DNA of 32,024 nucleotides, taken from contig CAJLXC010000009.1 of NCBI GenBank assembly GCA_905210545.1, positions 1 to 32,024 of the forward strand, written 5' to 3'. The position numbers and the translations under genes are program-made. Origin of the DNA: an uncultured Eubacteriales bacterium. GTDB lineage: Bacteria > Bacillota > Clostridia > Christensenellales > Borkfalkiaceae. Shown one piece after another: positions 16,727 through 23,986 of this stretch; the first letter of the stretch is position 1; each line of letters opens with the position of its first letter. The notes under the pieces are model-generated. The model did no database searches and was not told the DNA's origin. It saw only the letters and a list, made by a program, of their open reading frames with translations.

Positions 16727-16870
16727 ATGAAAAATTATAACATCAAATGCGACGTCGATAAGTGCAGACACAACGCAGACGGTTGCAATTGCGGCTTGGA
16801 CAGCATTAAGGTAACCTGCGGTTGCGGCGAAAACTGCACCTGCTGCGGCGATTTTTCCGAAAAGGAATAA
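16727..16870 (+). CDS. Small Cys-rich DUF1540-type protein
   Basis: This 47-residue protein has nine cysteines (residues 8, 13, 20, 22, 31, 33, 37, 39, 40). The order KCDVDKCRHN, then a Gly/Cys turn, then LDSIKVTC is the pattern of DUF1540 domains, which are short, probably metal-binding and common in clostridia as one or two copies. The ribosome binding site AAAGGAGGG (about 16707-16714) fixes the start. It has its own terminator and a -10 element, so it is a single-gene unit facing away from rplI. The function is unknown. Metal or Fe-S binding is an inference from the Cys spacing. Confidence 0.8.
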   Translation: MKNYNIKCDVDKCRHNADGCNCGLDSIKVTCGCGENCTCCGDFSEKE

Positions 16871-16881
16871 TCTCGCCCGCA

Positions 16882-16984
16882 AAAAAAGAGAAGACTGCGT
16901 AAACCGCAGTCTTCTTTTTTCATATATTATCCCGGAAAAATTTATTCCTGACCGCGCCTCGCGCGGCATTATTTTCTCTTTACG
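16882..16984 (-). ncRNA. Candidate small RNA of about 100 nt
   Basis: A near-consensus minus-strand promoter (16991-17018) is followed after about 70 bases by a strong intrinsic terminator with a T7 tail. Between them no open frame has a ribosome binding site. The predicted transcript would contain one GC-rich hairpin (CCGCGC/GCGCGG, 16952-16966), an unpaired A/U-rich stretch and the terminator stem. This layout is that of a trans-acting small RNA. It does not match SRP RNA, 6S RNA or any small RNA that I recognise. It exists only as a prediction from promoter and terminator. Confidence 0.33.
16889..16920. terminator. Bidirectional terminator after the DUF1540 gene
   Basis: An 11-bp perfect stem (16889-16899 with 16905-16915) has a 5-base loop. 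TTTTTT follows on the plus strand and seven T follow on the minus strand (16887-16881). It therefore fits both the DUF1540 gene and the minus-strand unit that starts near 16984. Confidence 0.88.
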
Positions 16985-16990
16985 TATACT

Positions 16991-17018
16991 ATTGTATCAT
17001 ATTTTGAAAATTTGTCAA
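16991..17018 (-). promoter_or_regulatory. Strong minus-strand promoter without an obvious gene
   Basis: TTGACA (17018-17013), a 16-base spacer and an extended -10, TGATACAAT, with the hexamer at 16996-16991. It points left, away from greA, into the gene-free space before the DUF1540 terminator. Confidence 0.65.
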
Positions 17019-17131
17019 GGGAAAATGAAAAATTTTTTCAAAAAATTGAAAAATTTTACAAACGATTTGTTAAAATAATTATAGAACTTTTGCCGCGCAG
17101 CGGTCAAAAGGCGGGGCGCGCGGGCTTTCGC

Positions 17132-17160
17132 TTGACAAATCGAAGTATTTTATATATAAT
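17132..17160 (+). promoter_or_regulatory. Consensus promoter for greA-lysS
   Basis: Perfect TTGACA (17132-17137), 17 bases, perfect TATAAT (17155-17160). It should be very strong. The leader holds the small hairpin at 17171-17189 and the ribosome binding site CGGAGGA (17198-17204). Confidence 0.92.
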
Positions 17161-17213
17161 ATTTAAATCACGATTGAAAAAATCAATCGCTTAATATCGG
17201 AGGATATATTATT

Positions 17214-17684
17214 ATGGCGGAAGAAGTAATACTTACCAGAGAAGGTAAAGAAGAACTTGAAAAAAGACTGGAATATCTCAAACTCGAAAAGCGCGCGGAA
17301 ATCACCGAAAGGATTAAAACCGCGAGAGAATTCGGCGACTTATCCGAAAACGCCGAATACGACGCAGCCAAAAACGAACAGGCTATGATCGAGGGCGAAA
17401 TTCTCGAAATAGAAGAAAAACTCAAATACGCGGTTATCATCAGCGACGCCTCGGCTAAGAAAGGTCACGTTTCGCTCGGCAGCAAGGTCGATTTCACCGA
17501 CGACGAAACGGGCGAAGAATACACTTACGAAATAGTCGGCACGACCGAAGCGGACGTGGAAGCCGGCAGAATATCCAACGAATCGCCCATAGGCAACGCG
17601 CTTTTAGAGCATAAAGCGGGCGACAGGGTAAGGGTGGCTGTTCCCGCGGGGTATATGAACGTAACCGTAAAAAAGGTTTATTAA
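17214..17684 (+). CDS. greA: Transcription elongation factor GreA
   Basis: This 156-residue protein reactivates backtracked RNA polymerase by stimulating transcript cleavage. The N-terminal coiled coil (about residues 8-75) carries the tip sequence FGDLSENAEY, including the acidic pair that reaches the polymerase active site, and the C-terminal FKBP-like domain (about 82-156) has the SPIGNALL motif. Length is normal. It leads into lysS 26 bases downstream, a pairing common in Bacillota. Confidence 0.97.
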   Translation: MAEEVILTREGKEELEKRLEYLKLEKRAEITERIKTAREFGDLSENAEYDAAKNEQAMIEGEILEIEEKLKYAVIISDASAKKGHVSLGSKVDFTDDETGEEYTYEIVGTTEADVEAGRISNESPIGNALLEHKAGDRVRVAVPAGYMNVTVKKVY

Positions 17685-17710
17685 GCGCAATATCTTAACG
17701 AGAGGATAAA

Positions 17711-19210
17711 ATGGAAGAAAACAGAATCTCCGCGCCGGAAACGGAAGCGGAACTTAACGAAATTTTGAGAATAAGAAGGGAAAAGCTCGCCGCTCTCAAA
17801 GCCGCGGGCAAAGATCCTTATCAGAAGGTTAAATACGACAGAACCGCATTGTCTGCGGATATAAAAGCGGATTACGACCGGTTCGAAAATCAGACGGTGG
17901 GCATCGCGGGCAGACTTGTCGGCAAGAGAGTAATGGGCAAAGCGTCTTTCGCCGTTATTTTAGACGGCAAAGGCACTATTCAGTCCTATTTGTCCGTAAA
18001 CGATCTGGGCGAAGATTACGCCGCGTTCAAGGATTACGACATAGGCGACATAATCGGCATAACGGGCTTCGTGTTCAAAACGCGCACGGGTGAAATATCC
18101 GTACACGCCAAGAGCGTGGAATTGCTTTCCAAATCGTTGCTTCCTTTGCCTGAGAAGTTCCACGGACTCAAAGACGAAGACACGAGATATCGTCAGAGAG
18201 AAATCGACTTAATCGCTAATCCGGAAGTAAAAAAGACTTTCGTCGCGCGTTCGCGGATAATGAGCGAGATAAGAAATTACTTAAACGGCATAGGCTATCT
18301 CGAAGTGGATACGCCCGTGCTTCAGCCGCTCGAAATAGGCGCGTCCGCAAGACCTTTCAAGACGCATCACAACGCGCTCGATATGGATATGTATCTCCGC
18401 ATAGAAACCGAGCTTTATTTAAAACGCCTTATCGTCGGCGGGTTCGACAGGGTATACGAGGTGGGCAGAATCTTCCGTAACGAAGGCATGGACCGTTCTC
18501 ACAACCCCGAATTCACCACCGTGGAAATGTATCAGGCGTACAGCGACTATTTCCAAATGATGGATTTAATAGAAGATATGTATAAAACCATCACGAAAAA
18601 CGTCTGCGGAACGGACAAGATCACGTATCAGGGCGTAGAAATAGATATGGGCAAAAAGTGGGAACGCCTCACTATGAAAGAAGCCGTTAAAAAATACGCG
18701 GGCGCGGATTACGACGAATGGGCTACGGACGAAGACGCAAGAGCCGCCGCAAAAGCCAAAGGCGTAGAAGCAGAAGAGGGCGATGCCGCAACCAAGGGCA
18801 ACGTGCTGGCAGCGTTTTTCGACGCGTTCGTCGAAGACAAGCTTATTCAGCCGACCGTTATTTACGATTATCCTGTGGAGAATTCTCCGCTCGCCAAGAG
18901 AAAACCCGACGATCCCGCGTTTACGCAGAGATTCGAGTATTTCATCTACGCGCGCGAAATGGGCAACGCGTTTTCCGAGCTTAACGACCCGATAGATCAG
19001 AAAGAGCGTTTCGTAAAACAGGTCGCGGAAAAACGCGCGAAGGGCGGCAACGACGCCAAGGTAGACGAGGATTTCGTCACCGCGCTCGAGTACGGTCTGC
19101 CCCCGACGGGCGGTCTCGGCTTCGGCGTGGACAGGCTCGTTATGCTTTTAACGGACAGCGCGTCTATAAGAGACGTAATACTTTTCCCGACGATGAAGCC
19201 CGTTAAATAA
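17711..19210 (+). CDS. lysS: Lysyl-tRNA synthetase, class II
   Basis: This 499-residue enzyme charges tRNA-Lys. It has an N-terminal OB-fold anticodon-binding domain (about residues 60-150) and a class II core with motif 2 (RIFRNEGMDRSHNPEF, near 255) and motif 3 (GGLGFGVDRLVML, near 470). A moderately charged insert, rich in Ala, Glu and Lys, lies around 330-365. The ribosome binding site is GAGAGGA. It continues the greA operon without a terminator. Confidence 0.97.
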   Translation: MEENRISAPETEAELNEILRIRREKLAALKAAGKDPYQKVKYDRTALSADIKADYDRFENQTVGIAGRLVGKRVMGKASFAVILDGKGTIQSYLSVNDLGEDYAAFKDYDIGDIIGITGFVFKTRTGEISVHAKSVELLSKSLLPLPEKFHGLKDEDTRYRQREIDLIANPEVKKTFVARSRIMSEIRNYLNGIGYLEVDTPVLQPLEIGASARPFKTHHNALDMDMYLRIETELYLKRLIVGGFDRVYEVGRIFRNEGMDRSHNPEFTTVEMYQAYSDYFQMMDLIEDMYKTITKNVCGTDKITYQGVEIDMGKKWERLTMKEAVKKYAGADYDEWATDEDARAAAKAKGVEAEEGDAATKGNVLAAFFDAFVEDKLIQPTVIYDYPVENSPLAKRKPDDPAFTQRFEYFIYAREMGNAFSELNDPIDQKERFVKQVAEKRAKGGNDAKVDEDFVTALEYGLPPTGGLGFGVDRLVMLLTDSASIRDVILFPTMKPVK

Positions 19211-19231
19211 GTTTTACGGGGAGAGGGGAAT

Positions 19232-20203
19232 ATGGATAACAAACTTACCAAAAAAAGGCTTTCCGATTTTCTCGCGTACGAGTGGATATTAACCATAATC
19301 GTCGCGGTGGCGGCAATTATCGTGTGGGAGCTCGTTTACACCGTTTCCGCGGTAAGGCTGACTACGGGGCAGAGCTTTAAATTTTATTACGACGAAAACG
19401 TAGCGTCGCTCGGAGACGGTTATTTTTACGAAATGCTTTCCGACGACGTGTTCAGTTACGACGTGAAAGAGTTGTCGAGCGAATCGCTTACTTCGAATTA
19501 TAACGTATTGTCCACGAGGCTTTCCGTTTACGAGGGAGACGTTATTTTCACGGACTCCGCGGCAAAAGAGGACGGCAACGTCCGCGCGGCGGAGCTTGCG
19601 GATCAATACGGCTATAATTACGAAAGAATGTTGTCGGACGCGAAAGAATACCTTAAAAAATTTCTGAAAGACGGCGAAACGAATATGCTCGTTTACGATA
19701 ATCTGGACGAGGACAAGATAATAGCGAATTTTAACGTAAGAGCCGAAAAGCGCGTTTATAAAAACGCGCTTAAAGCGGGCGAAATATCTTATCGGAACGA
19801 GCTTGAAAGAATAAAAAAACTCTGCGCCGAAACGTCCGATTTCGAAAAACTGCTTTCGTGCGAAAAAGACGGTTTGTTTTATCGTTATACCCGTTACGAG
19901 CAGTCTGCGAAAAACGCGCAGGAAAAAAACAAAGAGTCTTACGAAACGCTCGTCGGCAAAGAAAAAGAAGCCGGCAGAGAAAACGCCGTGTACGGGCTTG
20001 AACTCGGCGCGTTATCGGGCGGCAGAAACAGCGTAACCAAATACGTCAAGCGCGCGGGCAAAGCAGACGCCGCGGGAGTTACGCTTTTAGTGTTCGATTT
20101 TAAGTCCGAGCAGGAAGACCTTCAGTACGAGGCGATTGCGTTTATAAACGCGATAGTCAGAGATTGTTCGGATATTTTATCAACTGCCGGCGGCGCGTTG
20201 TAA
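19232..20203 (+). CDS. Unknown membrane-anchored extracytoplasmic protein
   Basis: This 323-residue protein is not one I recognise. A short basic N-terminus is followed by one membrane helix (about residues 17-41, rich in Ile, Val and Ala) and a long outside domain of mixed strands and helices. Only one Cys pair (near residues 194 and 210) is present. A central stretch, GDVIFTDSAAKEDGN (about 99-113), recalls loops in extracellular solute-binding proteins, but I see no lipobox and no binding-protein signature. Helical, Lys/Glu-rich segments follow (about 130-250). It begins 22 bases after lysS with a GAGAGGGG site and is followed by tmk, so it belongs to a core operon. It may be a lineage-specific envelope protein. 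Confidence 0.75.
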   Translation: MDNKLTKKRLSDFLAYEWILTIIVAVAAIIVWELVYTVSAVRLTTGQSFKFYYDENVASLGDGYFYEMLSDDVFSYDVKELSSESLTSNYNVLSTRLSVYEGDVIFTDSAAKEDGNVRAAELADQYGYNYERMLSDAKEYLKKFLKDGETNMLVYDNLDEDKIIANFNVRAEKRVYKNALKAGEISYRNELERIKKLCAETSDFEKLLSCEKDGLFYRYTRYEQSAKNAQEKNKESYETLVGKEKEAGRENAVYGLELGALSGGRNSVTKYVKRAGKADAAGVTLLVFDFKSEQEDLQYEAIAFINAIVRDCSDILSTAGGAL

Positions 20204-20242
20204 GCTTTGCCGCGGCGCAAAGTTATTTACGGGGTTATCGTT

Positions 20243-20872
20243 ATGAAAGGAACGTTCGTTACGTTTGAAGGGTGCGAAGGCGTGGGCAAATCCCGCCAGC
20301 TCGAGATGCTCAAAGGCTACCTTACCGCGCGCGGAATAAAGTTTTATTATACGCGCGAGCCGGGCGGCACGCCCGTTTCGGAAAAAATAAGAGAAATCAT
20401 TCTCGATAAAAACAATGCGGAAATGACCGACGAGTGCGAAGCCCTTTTATACGCGGCGGCGCGCGCGCAGCTCCTTAAACAGGTTATAAAACCCGTGCTT
20501 GAAGAGGGCGGGCTTGTTATTTGCGATAGATATATAGATTCGTCCCTCGCTTATCAGGGATATGCGCGGGGACTCGGCGCGGAATTCGTGAAAAAAATAA
20601 ACGATTACGCGGTTAAGAATTTTATGCCCGACTATACGGTTTTTCTGAATCTTTCGCCGGAACTCGCGTTCAGGCGAAAAGGCGGCGCGGACGCGGGCGA
20701 CAGGTTAGAGATTTCCGGTATGGAATTCCACCAAAAAGTTTACCGCGGTTATCTCGGGCTTGCAGCCGAAAATCCGGAAAGGTTTATCGTTATAGACGCT
20801 TCGGGAACGAGAGAGCAGACCCACGCGAAAATTATAGCCGCGCTTAAAGAAAAAGGGGTTATTAAAGAATAA
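20243..20872 (+). CDS. tmk: Thymidylate kinase
   Basis: This 209-residue enzyme phosphorylates dTMP to dTDP. Walker A is GCEGVGKS (residues 10-17), followed by the TREPGGTP motif, the DRY motif in CDRYIDSSLAYQG, and a short lid with GDRLE. A TTG frame start 36 bases upstream was rejected because the extra residues are not conserved-looking and the GGGG ribosome binding site (about 20230-20234) matches the ATG at 20243. It is followed by holB, as in Bacillus. Confidence 0.96.
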   Translation: MKGTFVTFEGCEGVGKSRQLEMLKGYLTARGIKFYYTREPGGTPVSEKIREIILDKNNAEMTDECEALLYAAARAQLLKQVIKPVLEEGGLVICDRYIDSSLAYQGYARGLGAEFVKKINDYAVKNFMPDYTVFLNLSPELAFRRKGGADAGDRLEISGMEFHQKVYRGYLGLAAENPERFIVIDASGTREQTHAKIIAALKEKGVIKE

Positions 20873-20889
20873 AACGATAAGGATTTAAG

Positions 20890-21966
20890 ATGATCGATCT
20901 GTTTTCACTGCTAAAAGATACGAGCGCGTATAAGGCGATAAAAAACGATAAAGAGAGCGGCAAGCTTTCTCACGCGTATCTCGTCGTCTGCGCGGACGGT
21001 GATTTCTTGTCCGATTATCTTAAAATTTTCGCAAAGCTTATCTGTTGTAAAAACTCCGATCCGTGCGGAAATTGCCGCGCGTGCAGGCTTATTGAAGAAA
21101 AACGTTATCCCGACGCGACCTTTTATCCCGCGTCCGGCGAAACGGTGAGCGTTGCCGACGTAAACGACCTTATAGAAAAGAGTTATCTTCGCCCGATAGA
21201 AGGCGACGCGAAAATTTTCGTGATAGAAAAGGGCGACACGATGACCGCGGCGGCGCAGAACAAATTGCTTAAAACGCTTGAAGAACCGCCCGCGGGGACT
21301 TATATCCTTATCGGGGCGAGAAGCGAATTCCCCATACTTTCTACCGTAAAGTCGAGAGTCAAAAAGTCGGAAGTATCCGCTTTCTCCGACGAAAACCTTT
21401 TTGCCGCGCTTAAATCGGAGTTTAAGGACGAAGAAAAGCTTAAAAACGCTATCTCGTGCGGAGACGGAACGGTAGGGTCCGTCGTCGGGTTTTATTCTGA
21501 CGAAAAGCTTGCGGATATAGAGAAATTTGCGGAAGAACTGATAAACGATATGCAGTCGTCTAAAAACGTTCTCGATTATTCCTTAAAAGCGGACGCTCTT
21601 ATCGGAGAACTGATAAAGGAGTATAAAAGCGCGAACGCGGGAAAAATCCCCAAAGAAGCGGCAAAAAGCCCCGACGCGCTTAAAAGATACTGTCTTCCCG
21701 TCGTTACGGAAAAGATTTTTTCCGTGATAGAAGCGTATTTCAGAGATATGCTGTGTTATTACGAAGGGAAAGAGAATCTCGTTTTCAACGCGGAAAGACT
21801 GAGCCGCGTAAAGTCCGCCAAAGGTTATAACGCGGCGAGTCTCGTTTATGCTCTGGACAAAATAAACGAGGCGCGAAAAAGAAAATATTTCAACGGCAGC
21901 GGCGCGATGCTTAACGAATGGCTGTTGTTTTCGATTCTGGAGGGTAAACATAAATGGCAAAAGTAA
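20890..21966 (+). CDS. holB: DNA polymerase III subunit delta prime
   Basis: This 358-residue clamp-loader subunit opens with the KLSHAYLV motif of the family, then a Cys cluster for zinc (C53, C59, C62, C65 in the PCGNCRAC region), and the KLLKTLEEPP segment followed by a TVKSR version of the SRC-like motif. There is no P-loop, as expected for delta prime rather than gamma/tau. It lies 17 bases after tmk and overlaps ricT by 13 bases. Confidence 0.93.
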   Translation: MIDLFSLLKDTSAYKAIKNDKESGKLSHAYLVVCADGDFLSDYLKIFAKLICCKNSDPCGNCRACRLIEEKRYPDATFYPASGETVSVADVNDLIEKSYLRPIEGDAKIFVIEKGDTMTAAAQNKLLKTLEEPPAGTYILIGARSEFPILSTVKSRVKKSEVSAFSDENLFAALKSEFKDEEKLKNAISCGDGTVGSVVGFYSDEKLADIEKFAEELINDMQSSKNVLDYSLKADALIGELIKEYKSANAGKIPKEAAKSPDALKRYCLPVVTEKIFSVIEAYFRDMLCYYEGKENLVFNAERLSRVKSAKGYNAASLVYALDKINEARKRKYFNGSGAMLNEWLLFSILEGKHKWQK

Positions 21967-22949
21967 TAGGCGTTAAATTTAAAAATACGGTCAAAACGTA
22001 TTATTTTTCGCCCGCAAGCGAGAACGAAGTTTATAAAGAAGACGATCTCGTTATAGTAGAAACGGCAAAGGGAACGGAATACGGCAAAGTCGTTTTCGGC
22101 GTTAAAGAGATCGAAGACGCGGAACTTACGCATCCGTTAAAGCCCGTTTTAAGAAAAGCGACGGAAAAAGATATAAAAAATATGAAGGAAAACGAGGCGA
22201 AAATTCCCGAAGCGATGGCTTATGCAAATCGACTTATCCGATCGGAAGGTCCGGAAATGAAGCTTATCGGTGCGGAATTTTCTTTCGACGGCAAAAAGCT
22301 TACTTTCTTTTTTTCTTCCGAAAAGCGTGTCGATTTCCGCGAGCTTGTAAAAACGCTTGCGGCGCACTTCCGTACTCGTATAGAATTAAGACAGGTCGGA
22401 ATAAGAGACGAAACCAAAATGCTCGGCGGAATCGCGCCGTGCGGCAGGACCTGTTGCTGCGCGGGCTGTATGCCGGACTTTGCCAAAGTTACCATAAAAA
22501 TGGCAAAAAATCAGGGATTGCACCTTAATCCCGCCAAAATTTCGGGTTTGTGCGGCAGACTTATGTGTTGTCTCGAATACGAAAACGAGTATTACGCGGA
22601 AGTTTACGGCAAAATGCCCAAGGTCGGCGGAACGGTTAAATCTCCGGACGGCGAGGGCGTGGTCGTTTCCAACGATATGTTAAAACTCATTTCCAAAATA
22701 AAGATAACCAAGCCTGACGGGAGCGAAGTATATAAAGACTACCCCGTGGACAGACTGGAGTTCAGGAGAAAACAGCCCGAACCCGCTGAAAAAAACGATG
22801 GCGAGCAGCAGGAAAAAACCGCCGACTGCAAAAAATGCAAAAAGTGCAAAAAGCACGGCAAGGGCGGCGGAAAGCCTAACGGACAAAACGGCGATAAAAA
22901 AGATAAGCAATCCGCCGACGGCGAAAACGCGGAGCCGAAAAAATCTTGA
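21954..22949 (+). CDS. ricT: RicT (YaaT/PSP1) family regulatory protein
   Basis: This 331-residue protein has the PSP1 domain (about residues 45-150) and the Cys set of RicT: CGRTCCCAGC (about 162-171) and GLCGRLMCC (about 197-205). In Bacillus RicT joins RicA and RicF in a complex with [4Fe-4S] clusters that guides RNase Y and affects sporulation, competence and biofilm genes. Neither partner is encoded in this window. The C-terminal 65 residues are unlike the known family: a CKKCKKCKKH tract and then a low-complexity Gly/Lys/Asp/Asn tail. The 13-base overlap with holB and the ribosome binding site GGAGGG inside holB support the start. Confidence 0.88.
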   Translation: MAKVIGVKFKNTVKTYYFSPASENEVYKEDDLVIVETAKGTEYGKVVFGVKEIEDAELTHPLKPVLRKATEKDIKNMKENEAKIPEAMAYANRLIRSEGPEMKLIGAEFSFDGKKLTFFFSSEKRVDFRELVKTLAAHFRTRIELRQVGIRDETKMLGGIAPCGRTCCCAGCMPDFAKVTIKMAKNQGLHLNPAKISGLCGRLMCCLEYENEYYAEVYGKMPKVGGTVKSPDGEGVVVSNDMLKLISKIKITKPDGSEVYKDYPVDRLEFRRKQPEPAEKNDGEQQEKTADCKKCKKCKKHGKGGGKPNGQNGDKKDKQSADGENAEPKKS

Positions 22950-22969
22950 AGATAATTTTGCGTTTTGTG

Positions 22970-22998
22970 TTTACAAAACGGAGATATTGTGGTACAAT
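22970..22998 (+). promoter_or_regulatory. Promoter for the ferredoxin gene
   Basis: TTTACA (22970-22975), 17 bases, TACAAT (22993-22998). It gives the ferredoxin its own transcript inside an otherwise conserved cluster. Confidence 0.75.
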
Positions 22999-23002
22999 AT
23001 AA

Positions 23003-23040
23003 ATAAGATTACGCGATACGTAATTTTTACCAAATCTTAT
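23003..23040 (+). other. Structured 5' leader of the ferredoxin mRNA
   Basis: ATAAGAT (23003-23009) can pair with ATCTTAT (23034-23040), and ATTACG (23008-23013) with CGTAAT (23019-23024). The outer stem would end directly before the AGGAGG, so the leader could tune stability or translation. No known riboswitch is recognised. Confidence 0.4.
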
Positions 23041-23055
23041 AGGAGGTAGATTCCG

Positions 23056-23229
23056 ATGGCATACAAAATCAGCGACAAATGTATTTCCTGCGGTTCTTGC
23101 GCGGATACTTGTCCCGTAGGCGCGATAAGTCAGGGCGATACGCAGTATAACATCGATGCGGACGCTTGCATGAGTTGCGGCGCGTGCGCGGCGGGTTGCC
23201 CCGTCGAAGCTATATCCGAAGAAGAGTAA
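23056..23229 (+). CDS. Clostridial-type 2[4Fe-4S] ferredoxin
   Basis: This 57-residue electron carrier has two classic CxxCxxCxxxCP motifs: C9, C12, C15, C19 and C38, C41, C44, C48. The length and internal two-fold symmetry are typical of clostridial ferredoxins. The start follows a perfect AGGAGGT (23041-23047). It has its own promoter and terminator, so it is expressed apart from the ricT and trmN6 genes on either side. In Bacillus the equivalent position holds yabA. Confidence 0.96.
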   Translation: MAYKISDKCISCGSCADTCPVGAISQGDTQYNIDADACMSCGACAAGCPVEAISEEE

Positions 23230-23246
23230 GAAATAGCTGAAAAATC

Positions 23247-23280
23247 TAAGGCGCAGAAATTTTTTGCGCCTTAATTTTTT
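23247..23280 (+). terminator. Intrinsic terminator after ferredoxin
   Basis: AAGGCGCA (23248-23255) pairs with TGCGCCTT (23265-23272), with one more T-A pair possible at the base. AATTTTTT follows. Confidence 0.87.
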
Positions 23281-23309
23281 AAAAAACACAAGGAAAACGG
23301 AGGGCGGTT

Positions 23310-23975
23310 ATGATCGAAACGGAAGAACTCGGCGTTTCGGGTATCAGGGTTCTGCAGGACGCGGAGCTTTATCGGTTTACTTCGGATTCCGTTCTGCTCG
23401 CTAAATTCGCGCGGGTTAAGGCGGGTGACGTCGTTGCGGACTTCTGTTCGGGTTCGGGAGTCGTGGGATTTTATCTTTACGGCAGAGAGCCGTCCGCCGT
23501 AAAAAGCGTGACTTTTTTCGAACTGCAAAAACCGCTTTACGATTTGTCCGTTAAAAGCATAGAATTAAACGGGCTGGGCGAAAAGTTCTCCGCGGTCAAC
23601 ACGGGGCTTCAGGATATAGACAAAAGCTATTACGGCAAGTTCTCGCTTATCGTGTGCAATCCGCCGTATATGGAAAAAACTTCCGGCGCGCACGACAAAG
23701 ACCCGTCCGTTGCGATTTGTCGGCGCGAAGTCGCGCTCGATCTGAAAGAATTGATTTCCGCTATAGGCAAGGCGTTAAAATACGGAGGCAGAACGGCTTT
23801 GGTTCACCGCGCGGACAGACTTGCGGACGTTATTTGCGTGATGCGCGAAAACGGAATAGAACCTAAGAGAATTCAGTTCTGTCACGCCGAAGGTAAAGAT
23901 CCGTATTTATTTTTGATAGAAGGCGTAAAGGGCGGCAAAAGCGGCGTTAAAGTGCTTTCGCCCGTTAAAAACTGA
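23310..23975 (+). CDS. trmN6: tRNA1(Val) adenine-37 N6-methyltransferase-like protein
   Basis: This 221-residue Rossmann-type methyltransferase is of the TrmN6 (YfiC/YabB) group. The AdoMet loop is FCSGSGVVGFYL (about residues 48-59), and the N6-adenine catalytic motif is NPPY (about 116-119). The N-terminal QDAELYRFTSDSVLLA segment is typical of the group. It follows the ferredoxin terminator, has the site GGAGGGCGG and lies 11 bases before rsmI, matching the Bacillus order. The exact target tRNA is assumed from family knowledge. Confidence 0.83.
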   Translation: MIETEELGVSGIRVLQDAELYRFTSDSVLLAKFARVKAGDVVADFCSGSGVVGFYLYGREPSAVKSVTFFELQKPLYDLSVKSIELNGLGEKFSAVNTGLQDIDKSYYGKFSLIVCNPPYMEKTSGAHDKDPSVAICRREVALDLKELISAIGKALKYGGRTALVHRADRLADVICVMRENGIEPKRIQFCHAEGKDPYLFLIEGVKGGKSGVKVLSPVKN

Positions 23976-23986
23976 AAGGTGCTATT

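Larger units (their letters stand above)
16921..17213. other. Gene-free stretch before greA
   Basis: Besides the minus-strand promoter and candidate RNA, this stretch holds an A/T-rich block of near-palindromic GAAAAATTTT runs (about 17024-17058). It also holds a hairpin at 17087-17110 (CTTTTG/CAAAAG outer, CCGC/GCGG inner, one bulged T) with no T-run, the greA promoter, and a perfect 7-bp hairpin in the greA leader (17171-17177 with 17183-17189). No open frame with a ribosome binding site was seen. Confidence 0.6.

Noticed and set aside
16610..16969. 119-residue minus-strand frame over the DUF1540 gene
   Set aside because: It is antisense to a well-formed Cys-rich gene, reads through a terminator and lacks a ribosome binding site.
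16882..16984. Identity of the candidate RNA as SRP RNA or 6S RNA
   Set aside because: The GGAAG/AGCA-type SRP tip and the long 6S bubble are absent, and the length is too short for 6S RNA.
17024..17058. A/T-rich near-palindromes as an operator or origin element
   Set aside because: The GAAAAATTTT runs are low-complexity and show no DnaA-box or spaced-palindrome pattern that I can support.
20207..20242. TTG start for Tmk
   Set aside because: It adds 12 residues before the conserved N-terminal strand, and the ribosome binding site fits the ATG at 20243.
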